From: a virus
Length of the DNA: 64,000 bases
Reading direction: 5' to 3' (one strand)
Virus record (IMG/VR): IMGVR_UViG_3300020159_001932
Span: 62,001-126,000 of that record
The notes beneath the pieces were generated by a model that did no database searches, was not told where the DNA came from, and saw only the letters and a list, made by a program, of their open reading frames with translations. This document shows, in pieces, positions 10,588-18,130 of this stretch (positions within the stretch are counted from its first letter, which is position 1; every line of letters begins with the position of its first letter). Both the position numbers and the translations under genes were made by a program.

Positions 10588-11097
10588 TTAGTATATGTAT
10601 AATTCAACTGAGCTAATCTTCGGAGTTGTCTTATGTGGCCAAGCTGGATGACTTTGAAATCTTAATACTACTCCAAATGTAGGGTCTTGCACCATTGATC
10701 TATCTAAGTTAGTTACATTCCATTTATCAATACTACTTCCATATACTTTTTCTGGGTGTACCTCTAAATTGGCTCGATTATCTCCGATAAGAGTTTCATT
10801 CAGGCATAGTTGTACAGTCTCATCTGTAATTCTTCCGCCGCGGTTTATTAAAACTTTGCATTCAATTCCCGATATAGTATCAGGTAGATTTTCAAAATTA
10901 AATCCTGATGCTCGTAAAAAATAAGTTTTCATTTTAATATCATTACGAGGTTGTCGTGCAATATGCAACAACGGTGACGATGTAGATATAGAAGTCCCGG
11001 ACAATATTAACGAAACATCTGCGCTATTCCACGTAATGTGCGATTCATCTTCTGCATATTGTTCAAGTATAGATGGGGATGTCCAATTGGTGCTCAT
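10588..11097 (-). CDS. Virion structural protein, unknown role
   Basis: A 169-residue protein if started at the ATG at 11097 (MSTNWTSPSILEQYAEDE). A longer reading from a TTG at 11136 would overlap the terminator hairpin of the preceding gene, so the ATG is preferred. The sequence is beta-rich with many hydrophobic/Ser alternations and ends KISSVELYIY. It lies between the capsid region and the giant fibre, so it is probably a virion component. No motif identifies it further. The GTAAATAC element just upstream of the ATG could be a late promoter with a very short leader. Confidence 0.5.
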   Translation of the reverse strand: MSTNWTSPSILEQYAEDESHITWNSADVSLILSGTSISTSSPLLHIARQPRNDIKMKTYFLRASGFNFENLPDTISGIECKVLINRGGRITDETVQLCLNETLIGDNRANLEVHPEKVYGSSIDKWNVTNLDRSMVQDPTFGVVLRFQSHPAWPHKTTPKISSVELYIY

Positions 11098-11135
11098 CCT
11101 GTATTTACCAGATATTATTATCTGTGCATAAAACA

Positions 11136-11158
11136 AAAAGGACTCCTAAGAGTCCCTT
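11136..11158 (-). terminator. Rho-independent terminator
   Basis: On the minus strand a GGACTC/GAGTCC six-base stem with TTAG loop is flanked by AAAG and followed by TTTTT. It lies 20 nt after the stop of the gene at 11178-11846. Confidence 0.75.
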
Positions 11159-11177
11159 TGCTTAATTTAATTTAAAA

Positions 11178-11846
11178 TTAAACGTTGGCAATTGTAACAA
11201 TTCCTGTAGCAGGACTTGTAATATTCCAACCAACACTTTGATTGTTGTTATATAAGAAACTACCGCTTGCTGTAGATTGTGTAATAATTGCACGGCGTGC
11301 TGTTAGTTTTGTAACATAGTATGTGCTACCGTTTCCGTCTGTAGCAACTAGGTTCATTTCACCAGCAGCCAATGTACTTGTGTTAACAAGTTTACATTGG
11401 CCAATACCGTCTGATGTTCTAACTAGATAACGCTTACTAGCTTCTTGTTTAACAATATCAGCAATAAGTGCGCTACCACCTGGCAAATATGCTCTTGTGT
11501 TTAAACCATTTTGAAGAGTAGTAGTCATTGTATAGGTAAATGTAGCCACTGTACCAGTTGTTCCGCCTGTAACAGTTGCAGTAGGCGTGCTTGTATAACC
11601 ACTACCACCGTCTGTTAATGTTACTGTTGCAACATTACCTAAATTATTTGTTGTTACATTACCAGTTGCAGTTTGTCCTCCTGCAATTTGTGGCGCTGTA
11701 AATGTTAAACTAATTGTTGTACTAGTTGTATAAAGTGTACCAGTATTGTTGTTAGCAATAGTAGCAACACTTTCACCACCTACGCCTTCGCCTGTAATTG
11801 CTACGTTTGTGTTAGCAAAAAATTTCTTTTTAATTGGACGTCCCAT
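11178..11846 (-). CDS. Putative capsid-associated (decoration?) protein
   Basis: A 222-residue protein starting MGRPIKKKFFANTN, after a clear purine-rich ribosome site. It is Thr/Gly/Val-rich with a GGSGYTSTPTATVTGG motif near residues 80-95, typical of beta-sandwich phage proteins. It is a stand-alone transcription unit: the gp23 terminator lies upstream, a TTAAATA late-promoter-like box at about 11914-11922, and its own terminator after the stop. A separately promoted structural gene directly behind the major capsid gene suggests a high-copy head protein such as a decoration subunit. This is inference from position; the family is not recognised. Confidence 0.5.
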   Translation of the reverse strand: MGRPIKKKFFANTNVAITGEGVGGESVATIANNNTGTLYTTSTTISLTFTAPQIAGGQTATGNVTTNNLGNVATVTLTDGGSGYTSTPTATVTGGTTGTVATFTYTMTTTLQNGLNTRAYLPGGSALIADIVKQEASKRYLVRTSDGIGQCKLVNTSTLAAGEMNLVATDGNGSTYYVTKLTARRAIITQSTASGSFLYNNNQSVGWNITSPATGIVTIANV

Positions 11847-11910
11847 TTTGTTTCTCCTTAAAATATAATGACGTTCTAGGTCTACGCAGATGGAACTGCA
11901 TAATACTTAG

Positions 11911-11923
11911 AATAGTATTTAAC
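11911..11923 (-). promoter_or_regulatory. Late-promoter-like element (GTTAAATACTATT)
   Basis: Lies between the gp23 terminator and the gene starting at 11846; the minus-strand core TTAAATAC is close to TATAAATA. The leader would be about 60 nt. Confidence 0.4.
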
Positions 11924-11924
11924 A

Positions 11925-11948
11925 AAAAACCCGCCGAAGCGGGTTTTT
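11925..11948 (-). terminator. Strong terminator after gp23
   Basis: A perfect ten-base stem AAAAACCCGC/GCGGGTTTTT closes a TTCG tetraloop on the minus strand, the very stable C(UUCG)G type, followed by further T residues. It lies 26 nt after the gp23 stop. The symmetric A/T flanks would also allow termination from the other direction. Confidence 0.9.
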
Positions 11949-11974
11949 GTTCTGCATTTAAAGCTAGTAATGAA

Positions 11975-13162
11975 TTACTTATAGCTTGTATTATCAGAAT
12001 TGATAGACACCTTACCTAGGTAGTCGGCAGCGTTACCTAAAGAAGACGCTGTGTTTGTTAACTCGACGTAACCGTAACGAGTTAAGAAGCCAACTACTGG
12101 CTCGAATGTTGCTGGGTCTAGAACAACACCAGAGCTCATTAGAGGAATGTATGGGCAATAGAACGCAGCAGCGTCTGCTTCGCTAGAACCTTTGTATCCA
12201 ATTAGAACTTGGTTGTCTTCGATTGTTTGTGAACCACTGTCTGGTAGATAAGCATCAACATAAATTCTCATAGCACCGTTCAATGTACCAACAAACTTGG
12301 TGTTTGTTGGAGCTTCGAATGTACCTTCTGTTGTACGAGCAAATGCGCTGGTAGTAGCAGACTGTAGAATTGTTAGAGCTTGGTTAGAAACAACAGCCCA
12401 GTTACCTGCACCACGACGTGTACGCTGAGCAATTAAGTTAGCAACACGGTTGATTTGGATAGCAAGAGCAGCGTGCTCGTCACCGACGAATGTAGCTGTA
12501 CCAGAAACTAGAGCTTGGTCATATGTTTCTTCTACTGTACCTAGAGCACGTAGGCTTGCTAGGATTTCTTGGTCAATTTCAGCAGTAATTTCTTGTGCTA
12601 GAGCAGCCATGATTTCTGCTTCGATGTCAATACCTTGTTGGGCTTGTGCATCTTGAGCAGCTTCAAAAGTCCAACGAGCAGATAGCTTGCGGCTCTTTGC
12701 TTCAACTGGGCTCTTCAAGATTTGAATGCTCATACGCTTACCTGGTTGACCTTCTAAAGTAGAAGTAGCAGCAGCACGTGGTGTTGTTGCATTGTCGTTA
12801 CCAGAATATGCCTGGGCAATCTTGAATGGGCTTAGTGCCTCTTCACCTGCTACAACTTCGTTACTGGAATCAGCATAACGAACACGTAGAGTATGAATTT
12901 GACCAACTGGACCTGTCATTGGCTGAACACCAATAATTTCGTTGGCAATAACTGTCGGCATAACACGACGAATTACTGGAAGAATAACACGGTTAAGTGT
13001 TGCAACGTTTCCTGCGCTTGTTGCACCTGCTGTGGCACTTTCACCCAAGTACTTGCGTGTGTTTTCTAGGCATACTGCCATAGAACTGCGACGGGTACCG
13101 GCTAGGCCTTCAAGCAGAGCCTCTTTGGTCTCTGACCATCTTTCATTTAATAGTTGTGACAT
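11975..13162 (-). CDS. 23: Major capsid protein, gp23-like
   Basis: A 395-residue protein with the T4 gp23 signature in its first third: NVATLNRVILPVIRRVMP followed by IANEIIGVQPMTGPVGQI. It assembles the icosahedral/prolate head and is matured by the gp21 protease. Several LxE motifs in the first 45 residues (LLEG, CLEN, LGES) are possible prohead-protease cleavage sites. It is clearly shorter than T4 gp23 (521 aa), consistent with loss of peripheral or insertion segments. A good ribosome site (AAGGAG) precedes the ATG. It follows scaffold gp22 by 17 nt and ends at a strong terminator, matching high expression. Confidence 0.95.
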   Translation of the reverse strand: MSQLLNERWSETKEALLEGLAGTRRSSMAVCLENTRKYLGESATAGATSAGNVATLNRVILPVIRRVMPTVIANEIIGVQPMTGPVGQIHTLRVRYADSSNEVVAGEEALSPFKIAQAYSGNDNATTPRAAATSTLEGQPGKRMSIQILKSPVEAKSRKLSARWTFEAAQDAQAQQGIDIEAEIMAALAQEITAEIDQEILASLRALGTVEETYDQALVSGTATFVGDEHAALAIQINRVANLIAQRTRRGAGNWAVVSNQALTILQSATTSAFARTTEGTFEAPTNTKFVGTLNGAMRIYVDAYLPDSGSQTIEDNQVLIGYKGSSEADAAAFYCPYIPLMSSGVVLDPATFEPVVGFLTRYGYVELTNTASSLGNAADYLGKVSINSDNTSYK

Positions 13163-13179
13163 TTATTGTCTCCTTGAAA

Positions 13180-14274
13180 TTATTTTGTAAGACCCGCCAA
13201 CTTGCGGATATCTACAATATTGTCTAAGCCTACCTCGGGCTTGCTTTCACGATTTCCTGTTATTTCTGCACCTTCTGATAACATTGCTTTTTTAGGAGCA
13301 ACAGATTTTCTTTGGCCTTCCATAACTGCTGGTAGGTACTTGTCGAAAGCCTCATTTAGTTTCCTAGTCTGAACAGACTCAAGAAGTTCTTTCATGATCT
13401 CTCTTTTACTAGCATCTAACGGTGCTAGCAACTCGCCCATAACTGCCTTACGTTCCATCAAGTCTTTTGTTACTCGAATTTCGCGCTGGGTAGATTCTAC
13501 TAGAGATTCTTTTTCTGCTACGGCTTGTTTTGCTTCTGCAAGTTCTTGCTCTTTCTTAGAAATAATCTTTAACAATTTACTTGTTTCAGACTTTTCATTT
13601 AGATAAGAACCGGCAAACTCTTGTGCAAATGCTTCATAAATTTTGCGACCAAAGTCGTTGTTACGGGCACTGTCAATATCTTCTTTCAATTGCTTGATTT
13701 CAGTTGTTAACTTATTTGTGACTGTATTTTCAACTACCTTAGAGGCATGTTTGATAAAGTTTTGCTTAATATCTTCAAACTTGCTTTTTGCTTCGCGAAC
13801 TAACTTGACTTTTGTTTCTGCTAGGTCCTTCTTGTCAACAGCAAATTCATTGATTTCTTTTGCTAGAGCGTGAACCACAAATTGCTCTAACTTGCTAAAG
13901 TTCTCGGAAACTTTTTTACGGTCACCTTGGAACTCAACTAATTCTTTACCTAATTGATTAATAACAAACCCTTCTAACTTCTTAGCATCTTCAGAAATAC
14001 GTTGTGTATATCTTGCTTTTGCTTCGGCTAGTGCCTGTTTGTCGTTATACAATTCGGACATCTCAGCAACCAATCTGTCGCTTAACATCTTGTCGATTGC
14101 TTCAACCATAAGACTCTTATCATGAGTATATTTTTGAGCAAACTCTTCACGAAGTTCTGCGGTGATTTGGTCGCGATTCTCTTGAATCTTAGCAGCAAGG
14201 GCGGCTTCGACAACATTTTTTGTCTCTTCCGTCATTACGCCTGACTCAACTAATTGTTTGAATGCGTCCAACAT
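13180..14274 (-). CDS. 22: Prohead scaffold protein, gp22-like
   Basis: A 364-residue, highly charged, almost Gly- and Pro-free protein with heptad-like Leu/Ala spacing across most of its length, indicating extended coiled coil. Position between the prohead protease and gp23 is the T4 order (21-22-23). The scaffold forms the inner core around which gp23 assembles and is degraded at maturation. It is longer than T4 gp22 (269 aa). The C-terminus (GLDNIVDIRKLAGLTK) is short and basic, a plausible capsid-binding tail. Confidence 0.85.
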   Translation of the reverse strand: MLDAFKQLVESGVMTEETKNVVEAALAAKIQENRDQITAELREEFAQKYTHDKSLMVEAIDKMLSDRLVAEMSELYNDKQALAEAKARYTQRISEDAKKLEGFVINQLGKELVEFQGDRKKVSENFSKLEQFVVHALAKEINEFAVDKKDLAETKVKLVREAKSKFEDIKQNFIKHASKVVENTVTNKLTTEIKQLKEDIDSARNNDFGRKIYEAFAQEFAGSYLNEKSETSKLLKIISKKEQELAEAKQAVAEKESLVESTQREIRVTKDLMERKAVMGELLAPLDASKREIMKELLESVQTRKLNEAFDKYLPAVMEGQRKSVAPKKAMLSEGAEITGNRESKPEVGLDNIVDIRKLAGLTK

Positions 14275-14290
14275 TTATTTCTCCTCGGGC

Positions 14291-14923
14291 TTATTTTAGA
14301 CCTTTAATAACATTAAGGAGTGCTTCCTTAAGGTATTTCTGGGCCTTTGGATCTTCTTTAACTTCTTGTGCAACACGGAATGCTCTTGAACCGCCACGAG
14401 CATTCATTAAATGCTCGTAAACTGGTGTAGGATACGCACCGGGCGCACTTGGTTGAGCAACTACGTCTACTGTAATAATCTCAAAATCGGATACATGGCC
14501 GTTCATGTCGTTTACGTTGCCGCTACCACGAGAACTTACACCAAGTTTTACACCACTTTCAAGCATAGTACGTACTAAATTGCCCATTGGAGTAGGTAAA
14601 ATTTTCATTTTACCATATCCATTAGGACCTTCCATCCACATCTGAGTAATCATATGTGACACACGGTCCAAATTCACTTTGAGATCATCAGGATGATCGA
14701 CTTCTCCAAGAACACTATAACCATTTTGAATTTGATCATTAAGTGTTTTCACAGCACGTTCAATTTCGTCTACAGGGTAGACACGTTGATTGGCGTTGCG
14801 AATACCACCTTGAATAGCAATACCCTTCAGGTGAAGTGTTTTGCCATCCTTGTCGTCAGACTCGAGTACTACTCCAGCCTGATCAAAACTTAGGTGTTCT
14901 CTTAAATAAGAAATTTGTCTCAT
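14291..14923 (-). CDS. 21: Prohead maturation protease, gp21-like
   Basis: A 210-residue serine protease of the phage prohead type. A His lies in GEVDHP (about residue 77) and a Ser in GVSSRGSG (about 130), the spacing and context expected for the catalytic residues. A further conserved block DFEIITVDVVAQPSAPGA follows. The enzyme cleaves scaffold, core proteins and the gp23 propeptide after L/IxE motifs before DNA packaging. It starts 14 nt after the acidic core gene. Confidence 0.92.
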   Translation of the reverse strand: MRQISYLREHLSFDQAGVVLESDDKDGKTLHLKGIAIQGGIRNANQRVYPVDEIERAVKTLNDQIQNGYSVLGEVDHPDDLKVNLDRVSHMITQMWMEGPNGYGKMKILPTPMGNLVRTMLESGVKLGVSSRGSGNVNDMNGHVSDFEIITVDVVAQPSAPGAYPTPVYEHLMNARGGSRAFRVAQEVKEDPKAQKYLKEALLNVIKGLK

Positions 14924-14936
14924 CCAGTTTCTCTAA

Positions 14937-15944
14937 TTAACTATTTTGCGGTAAGAATTGACGCTTTGTAGCTGGATCAATACTTGTCTGACCAGCTTTG
15001 TCACCTGTACCAGCACCTACTGGGCCTGGACCGGAACCTTTCTTCTCAGCACCGTGACCGCCGGCAACTTTGCTTAATGTCTTAACGCCAGACTTTTTAC
15101 CGTCAACGTTTTGTAGACCACTAGCAAACTTTTCACCAGACTCAGGGTTAATACCCTTCATGTGCTTGGCTGGGCTTGTACCTGTGTTAGTACCAGCGGC
15201 TGTTTTTTGGTCGCCTAGAATGTTGTGTGCTGTTGCACCAGTTGTTGGCTTACCTTTGCCAGAACTGATTGGGCTTCTTGTGTTAGTACCGGAAGGCATT
15301 GCGTCACCAGTATTTGCACCAGCGATACCACCTTCGGCAGCACCTCGCTTATCAGCACCGTGACCGTCACTTACTTTTTCACTGTACTCACGTAAACGGC
15401 GACCTTCAAATGCTGGTTTACCCATCATTTCGTCTCCGCCCATTTCGTCATCACCAGCTGAAAACTCGTCGTCTCCATCTGCACCACCGCCTTGTGCTTG
15501 CTCTAATTCAGCAAACGCGGCTTCTAATTCTTGAATAGCATTCTTGATATCAAAAATTGCTTTGTCTTCTTGGTCTTCGGGTTCTTCTTCATCACCCATA
15601 TCGCCCATTCCAACATCACTGCCTAGATCGTCTGTGGCATCACCACCTAGATCATCTTCTTCGTCGTCACCGTCCATCATGTAAGAATCTTCTAGATCCA
15701 TACTTTCGTCGGCTTCTTCGTCAGCAGATTCGTCCATTTCCTCTTCGTCGGATTCGGCGGACTCTTCCATTTCTTCTTCATCGGACTCTTCAGATTCGTC
15801 CATTTCTTCCTCATCTTCTTCTGCGATAAGGTTTTCGTAAATTTCTCTAGACTTCTCAACAACGATTTCGTGGAAAAGTTCATTGGCTTTATCCATTTCT
15901 TCGTTTACAAGTAAGTCCAACAATTGTTCAAATTTGGTAGACAT
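14937..15944 (-). CDS. Acidic prohead core protein (gp67-like position)
   Basis: A 335-residue protein in three parts. The first ~35 residues form an amphipathic helix (FEQLLDLLVNEEMDKANELF). Residues ~40-160 are extremely acidic, with repeated DEEEMDES-type units. The rest is a Gly/Lys/Thr-rich tail containing two related DGHGADKRG/GGHGAEKKG motifs. T4 encodes the acidic core protein gp67 between portal and protease; position, acidity and N-terminal helix match, but this protein is far longer than gp67 (80 aa). It probably belongs to the scaffold core; homology to gp67 is tentative. It is preceded by a hairpin-rich 183-nt leader. Confidence 0.6.
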   Translation of the reverse strand: MSTKFEQLLDLLVNEEMDKANELFHEIVVEKSREIYENLIAEEDEEEMDESEESDEEEMEESAESDEEEMDESADEEADESMDLEDSYMMDGDDEEDDLGGDATDDLGSDVGMGDMGDEEEPEDQEDKAIFDIKNAIQELEAAFAELEQAQGGGADGDDEFSAGDDEMGGDEMMGKPAFEGRRLREYSEKVSDGHGADKRGAAEGGIAGANTGDAMPSGTNTRSPISSGKGKPTTGATAHNILGDQKTAAGTNTGTSPAKHMKGINPESGEKFASGLQNVDGKKSGVKTLSKVAGGHGAEKKGSGPGPVGAGTGDKAGQTSIDPATKRQFLPQNS

Positions 15945-16127
15945 GTAATTAATTCTCCTTAATTGGTAGCGGCAAGGCTGTGCGTGTATTTACAGCATAG
16001 ATAATTTTTGCACTAGAAATAGGCCTAAAACGAGTCGTTTTAGACAAAATGACGCAGAGTTTCCTCTGGATTTGATATTTTTTGTTAAAAATATTTAGTT
16101 TTTAACAAAAAAAGTTATCTAACATGT
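15945..16127 (-). promoter_or_regulatory. Hairpin-rich leader of the prohead-core operon
   Basis: This non-coding stretch holds three inverted repeats. 16081-16109 is an 11-bp A/T stem with a 7-base loop. 16055-16068 is a CAGAG/CTCTG stem closing a GAAA tetraloop on the minus strand. 16025-16043 is an 8-bp stem, CTAAAACG/CGTTTTAG. A late-promoter-like TGTAAATAC lies at 15986-15994, and a GGAG ribosome site just before the ATG at 15944. The first repeat may help to end the gp20 transcript; the rest may set expression of core, protease, scaffold and capsid. Confidence 0.5.
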
Positions 16128-16373
16128 TTATGCAGGTGCTGCTTCGGGTGGCGGTGCAGCGTACATTTTTCTAACTAGACCAAGTTCTTCACGTTTTTCT
16201 TTATCGTGAGCTTCGGCAGCCTTACGTATGTTGTTGATCATACCTAAGGTCAAACGAGTTTTACGAAGATCACTACTTTTTAAGACGCTGGTATCATGTT
16301 TACTAATGTACCTATTATCGTCTTGAGGATCTCTATGATCACGATTAAAATAAATGAATTCTCTTAATATCAT
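16128..16373 (-). CDS. Small conserved prohead-region protein
   Basis: An 81-residue basic protein between portal and acidic core gene. A central segment (KTRLTLGMINNIRKAAEAHD) is predicted helical, ending in VRKMYAAPPPEAAPA. As I recall, aquatic T4-like phages carry similar small proteins directly after gp20, so a head-core role (gp67/gp68 position) is likely, but no function is shown by the sequence. Confidence 0.6.
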   Translation of the reverse strand: MILREFIYFNRDHRDPQDDNRYISKHDTSVLKSSDLRKTRLTLGMINNIRKAAEAHDKEKREELGLVRKMYAAPPPEAAPA

Positions 16374-16377
16374 AGTT

Positions 16378-16387
16378 CTATTTATTC
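16378..16387 (-). promoter_or_regulatory. Late-promoter-like element (GAATAAATAG)
   Basis: Lies in the 15-nt gap between the gp20 stop and the small core gene; the minus-strand core AATAAATA differs by one base from the T4 late consensus. The leader would be very short. Confidence 0.35.
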
Positions 16388-16388
16388 T

Positions 16389-18119
16389 TTATGCAGGAGG
16401 AGCAGGCGGTGTACTTTCTGGAGCACCTGCTGAATCTGCAGGTTGACCTTCCCCGCCGGCGGGTGGTGGAGGAGGAGCTGTGGAACTTAGAGAACTCATG
16501 TCTCCTGCAATATTATTTGCAGTTATTCCTTCGCCCCTAAGTTCGCTACTGGCGCTTAGGTATTGATCCTCATCAACATTTTCTTCTTTCCATAAGCGTT
16601 CGTTTTCTGCAACTTCTTCTGTGGTCATTCCTAAGAAACGCTTTAATGCAAATCGTTTACTCATAAACGGAACTGCAACCATGGTATTAAATGTGTTTAC
16701 ACGAGCTGTATCCATTTCTGCCTGGCGATAACTAGCAAAGTTTTGAGGAGGATTAAATTTAATTTCAAAAACATTACTGTCTACGTTAATGCCTTGTGTG
16801 TGTAGATACAGTTTAAATTCTGTATCAAACGGATCGTTCAGTAAACTTTGTAGTCGTTCGCAGTATTTGTTAAATCTAAGTTCTTGGATGAATGCTGTTC
16901 CAACTCGACCATCATTGAAGTTAGATCCTCCGTCGTCGGAACCAGTAGGTAGATAACTGCTAGGTATGCGTAGAGCCCTAAACAACTTATTAGTAAAATA
17001 TCTAAGATCATCAATTTCTCCCAAGTTTTGACCACCTTGTAGGATCTCAACTTTAGATCCTCGGCCTTCTGCTGTCTGTGGGAAGAAGTAATCTTCATTG
17101 ATACTTAATGGGTTATATGCAGCATCAACTACACTTTGAGCACCACCTGTTACACTAGGAATACGGCGCTGATTTACTTCATTTTTAACACGCTCAACGA
17201 AACTCATAGCCAAGTGACTTGGCATATTACCAACGTCAATATAAAACACTCTGCGCTCTGGAGCACGTTGAATACGGTAAATTAAGATAGCATCTTCAAG
17301 CAATTCTTTTTGTTTGAATACTTTAAAGATACTTTCCATTAAACTATTACCAAATGGGTAATTGTTATCTAATCCTTCACTCATTGAGATATGAATTACA
17401 TGGCGAGCATCGATGGCATATTGATTTTGATTTTGTGTAAACCTACTGCTATTTGCAGTTGTAGGAAACGAACCAACCATGCCACGTGATCCGCCTGCAC
17501 CACCTTGGCCAGTACCATAACTGCCACCAAATTGACTGCCACCACCGTGCTGATTACTAGGTTGAATAGCTGTAGTTGCCAGCGTTTCTAAATTAGGATT
17601 AAAATCTCTAATGTGGTATTGTTCAGGTTTTTTGCCTTCACTTTCGTTGACAATAATTTTATCAACTTTAGCCGGATCTATATACATCCAAGCCTGTGTT
17701 TCTGGATCTCTTACAAAGAAACTATCGCCATACTTAAAAGCATTACGAACAATTTTAAACATACGAATTTTAAATTTGTTCAACTTGGTCCATTGCTGGA
17801 GATATTTTTTAATAATTTTAATTTCAGTACTGGTTGCTTGATCTTTAAAAAATACCTGGAATGGTGTTCCATTTTCTTCGTTGGCCTGTGTACAAAATTC
17901 TGCTAGGATATCAAATGCGGCATTTACTTCACTGTCAGTATCCATGGTGTCATATTGACCATATCGTTCTAAACGATTAGGATGACCAGCATATATGTCT
18001 GGTAGATAACTGCTATAGTTTGTACGACTTGGGTTTGAACCCATAGATGTACTACTGCCACTAACAGGGCTTAATTTTCCCGAAGTGTTAACTGGAGTAA
18101 AGTATTTTTTCCAAGACAT
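16389..18119 (-). CDS. 20: Portal vertex protein, gp20-like
   Basis: A 576-residue portal protein. Typical segments are DTDSEVNAAFDILAEFCTQ near residue 60, VIHISMSEGLDNNYPFGNS (about 245) and DRVGTAFIQELRF-like NDGRVGTAFIQELRFNKYCE (about 405). Twelve copies form the ring at the unique head vertex through which DNA is packaged and to which the tail neck binds. It is slightly longer than T4 gp20 (524 aa) because of a Gly/Ser-rich insert near residue 195-225 and a Pro/Ala/Gly-rich C-terminal tail of ~35 residues. It starts 11 nt after the tape-measure candidate, with which it is probably cotranscribed. Confidence 0.93.
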   Translation of the reverse strand: MSWKKYFTPVNTSGKLSPVSGSSTSMGSNPSRTNYSSYLPDIYAGHPNRLERYGQYDTMDTDSEVNAAFDILAEFCTQANEENGTPFQVFFKDQATSTEIKIIKKYLQQWTKLNKFKIRMFKIVRNAFKYGDSFFVRDPETQAWMYIDPAKVDKIIVNESEGKKPEQYHIRDFNPNLETLATTAIQPSNQHGGGSQFGGSYGTGQGGAGGSRGMVGSFPTTANSSRFTQNQNQYAIDARHVIHISMSEGLDNNYPFGNSLMESIFKVFKQKELLEDAILIYRIQRAPERRVFYIDVGNMPSHLAMSFVERVKNEVNQRRIPSVTGGAQSVVDAAYNPLSINEDYFFPQTAEGRGSKVEILQGGQNLGEIDDLRYFTNKLFRALRIPSSYLPTGSDDGGSNFNDGRVGTAFIQELRFNKYCERLQSLLNDPFDTEFKLYLHTQGINVDSNVFEIKFNPPQNFASYRQAEMDTARVNTFNTMVAVPFMSKRFALKRFLGMTTEEVAENERLWKEENVDEDQYLSASSELRGEGITANNIAGDMSSLSSTAPPPPPAGGEGQPADSAGAPESTPPAPPA

Positions 18120-18130
18120 ATATGTTTATA

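Noticed and set aside
11098-11136. TTG start giving 13 extra residues to the gene at 10588
   Set aside because: It overlaps the terminator hairpin of the upstream gene and has no ribosome site; the ATG at 11097 is used.
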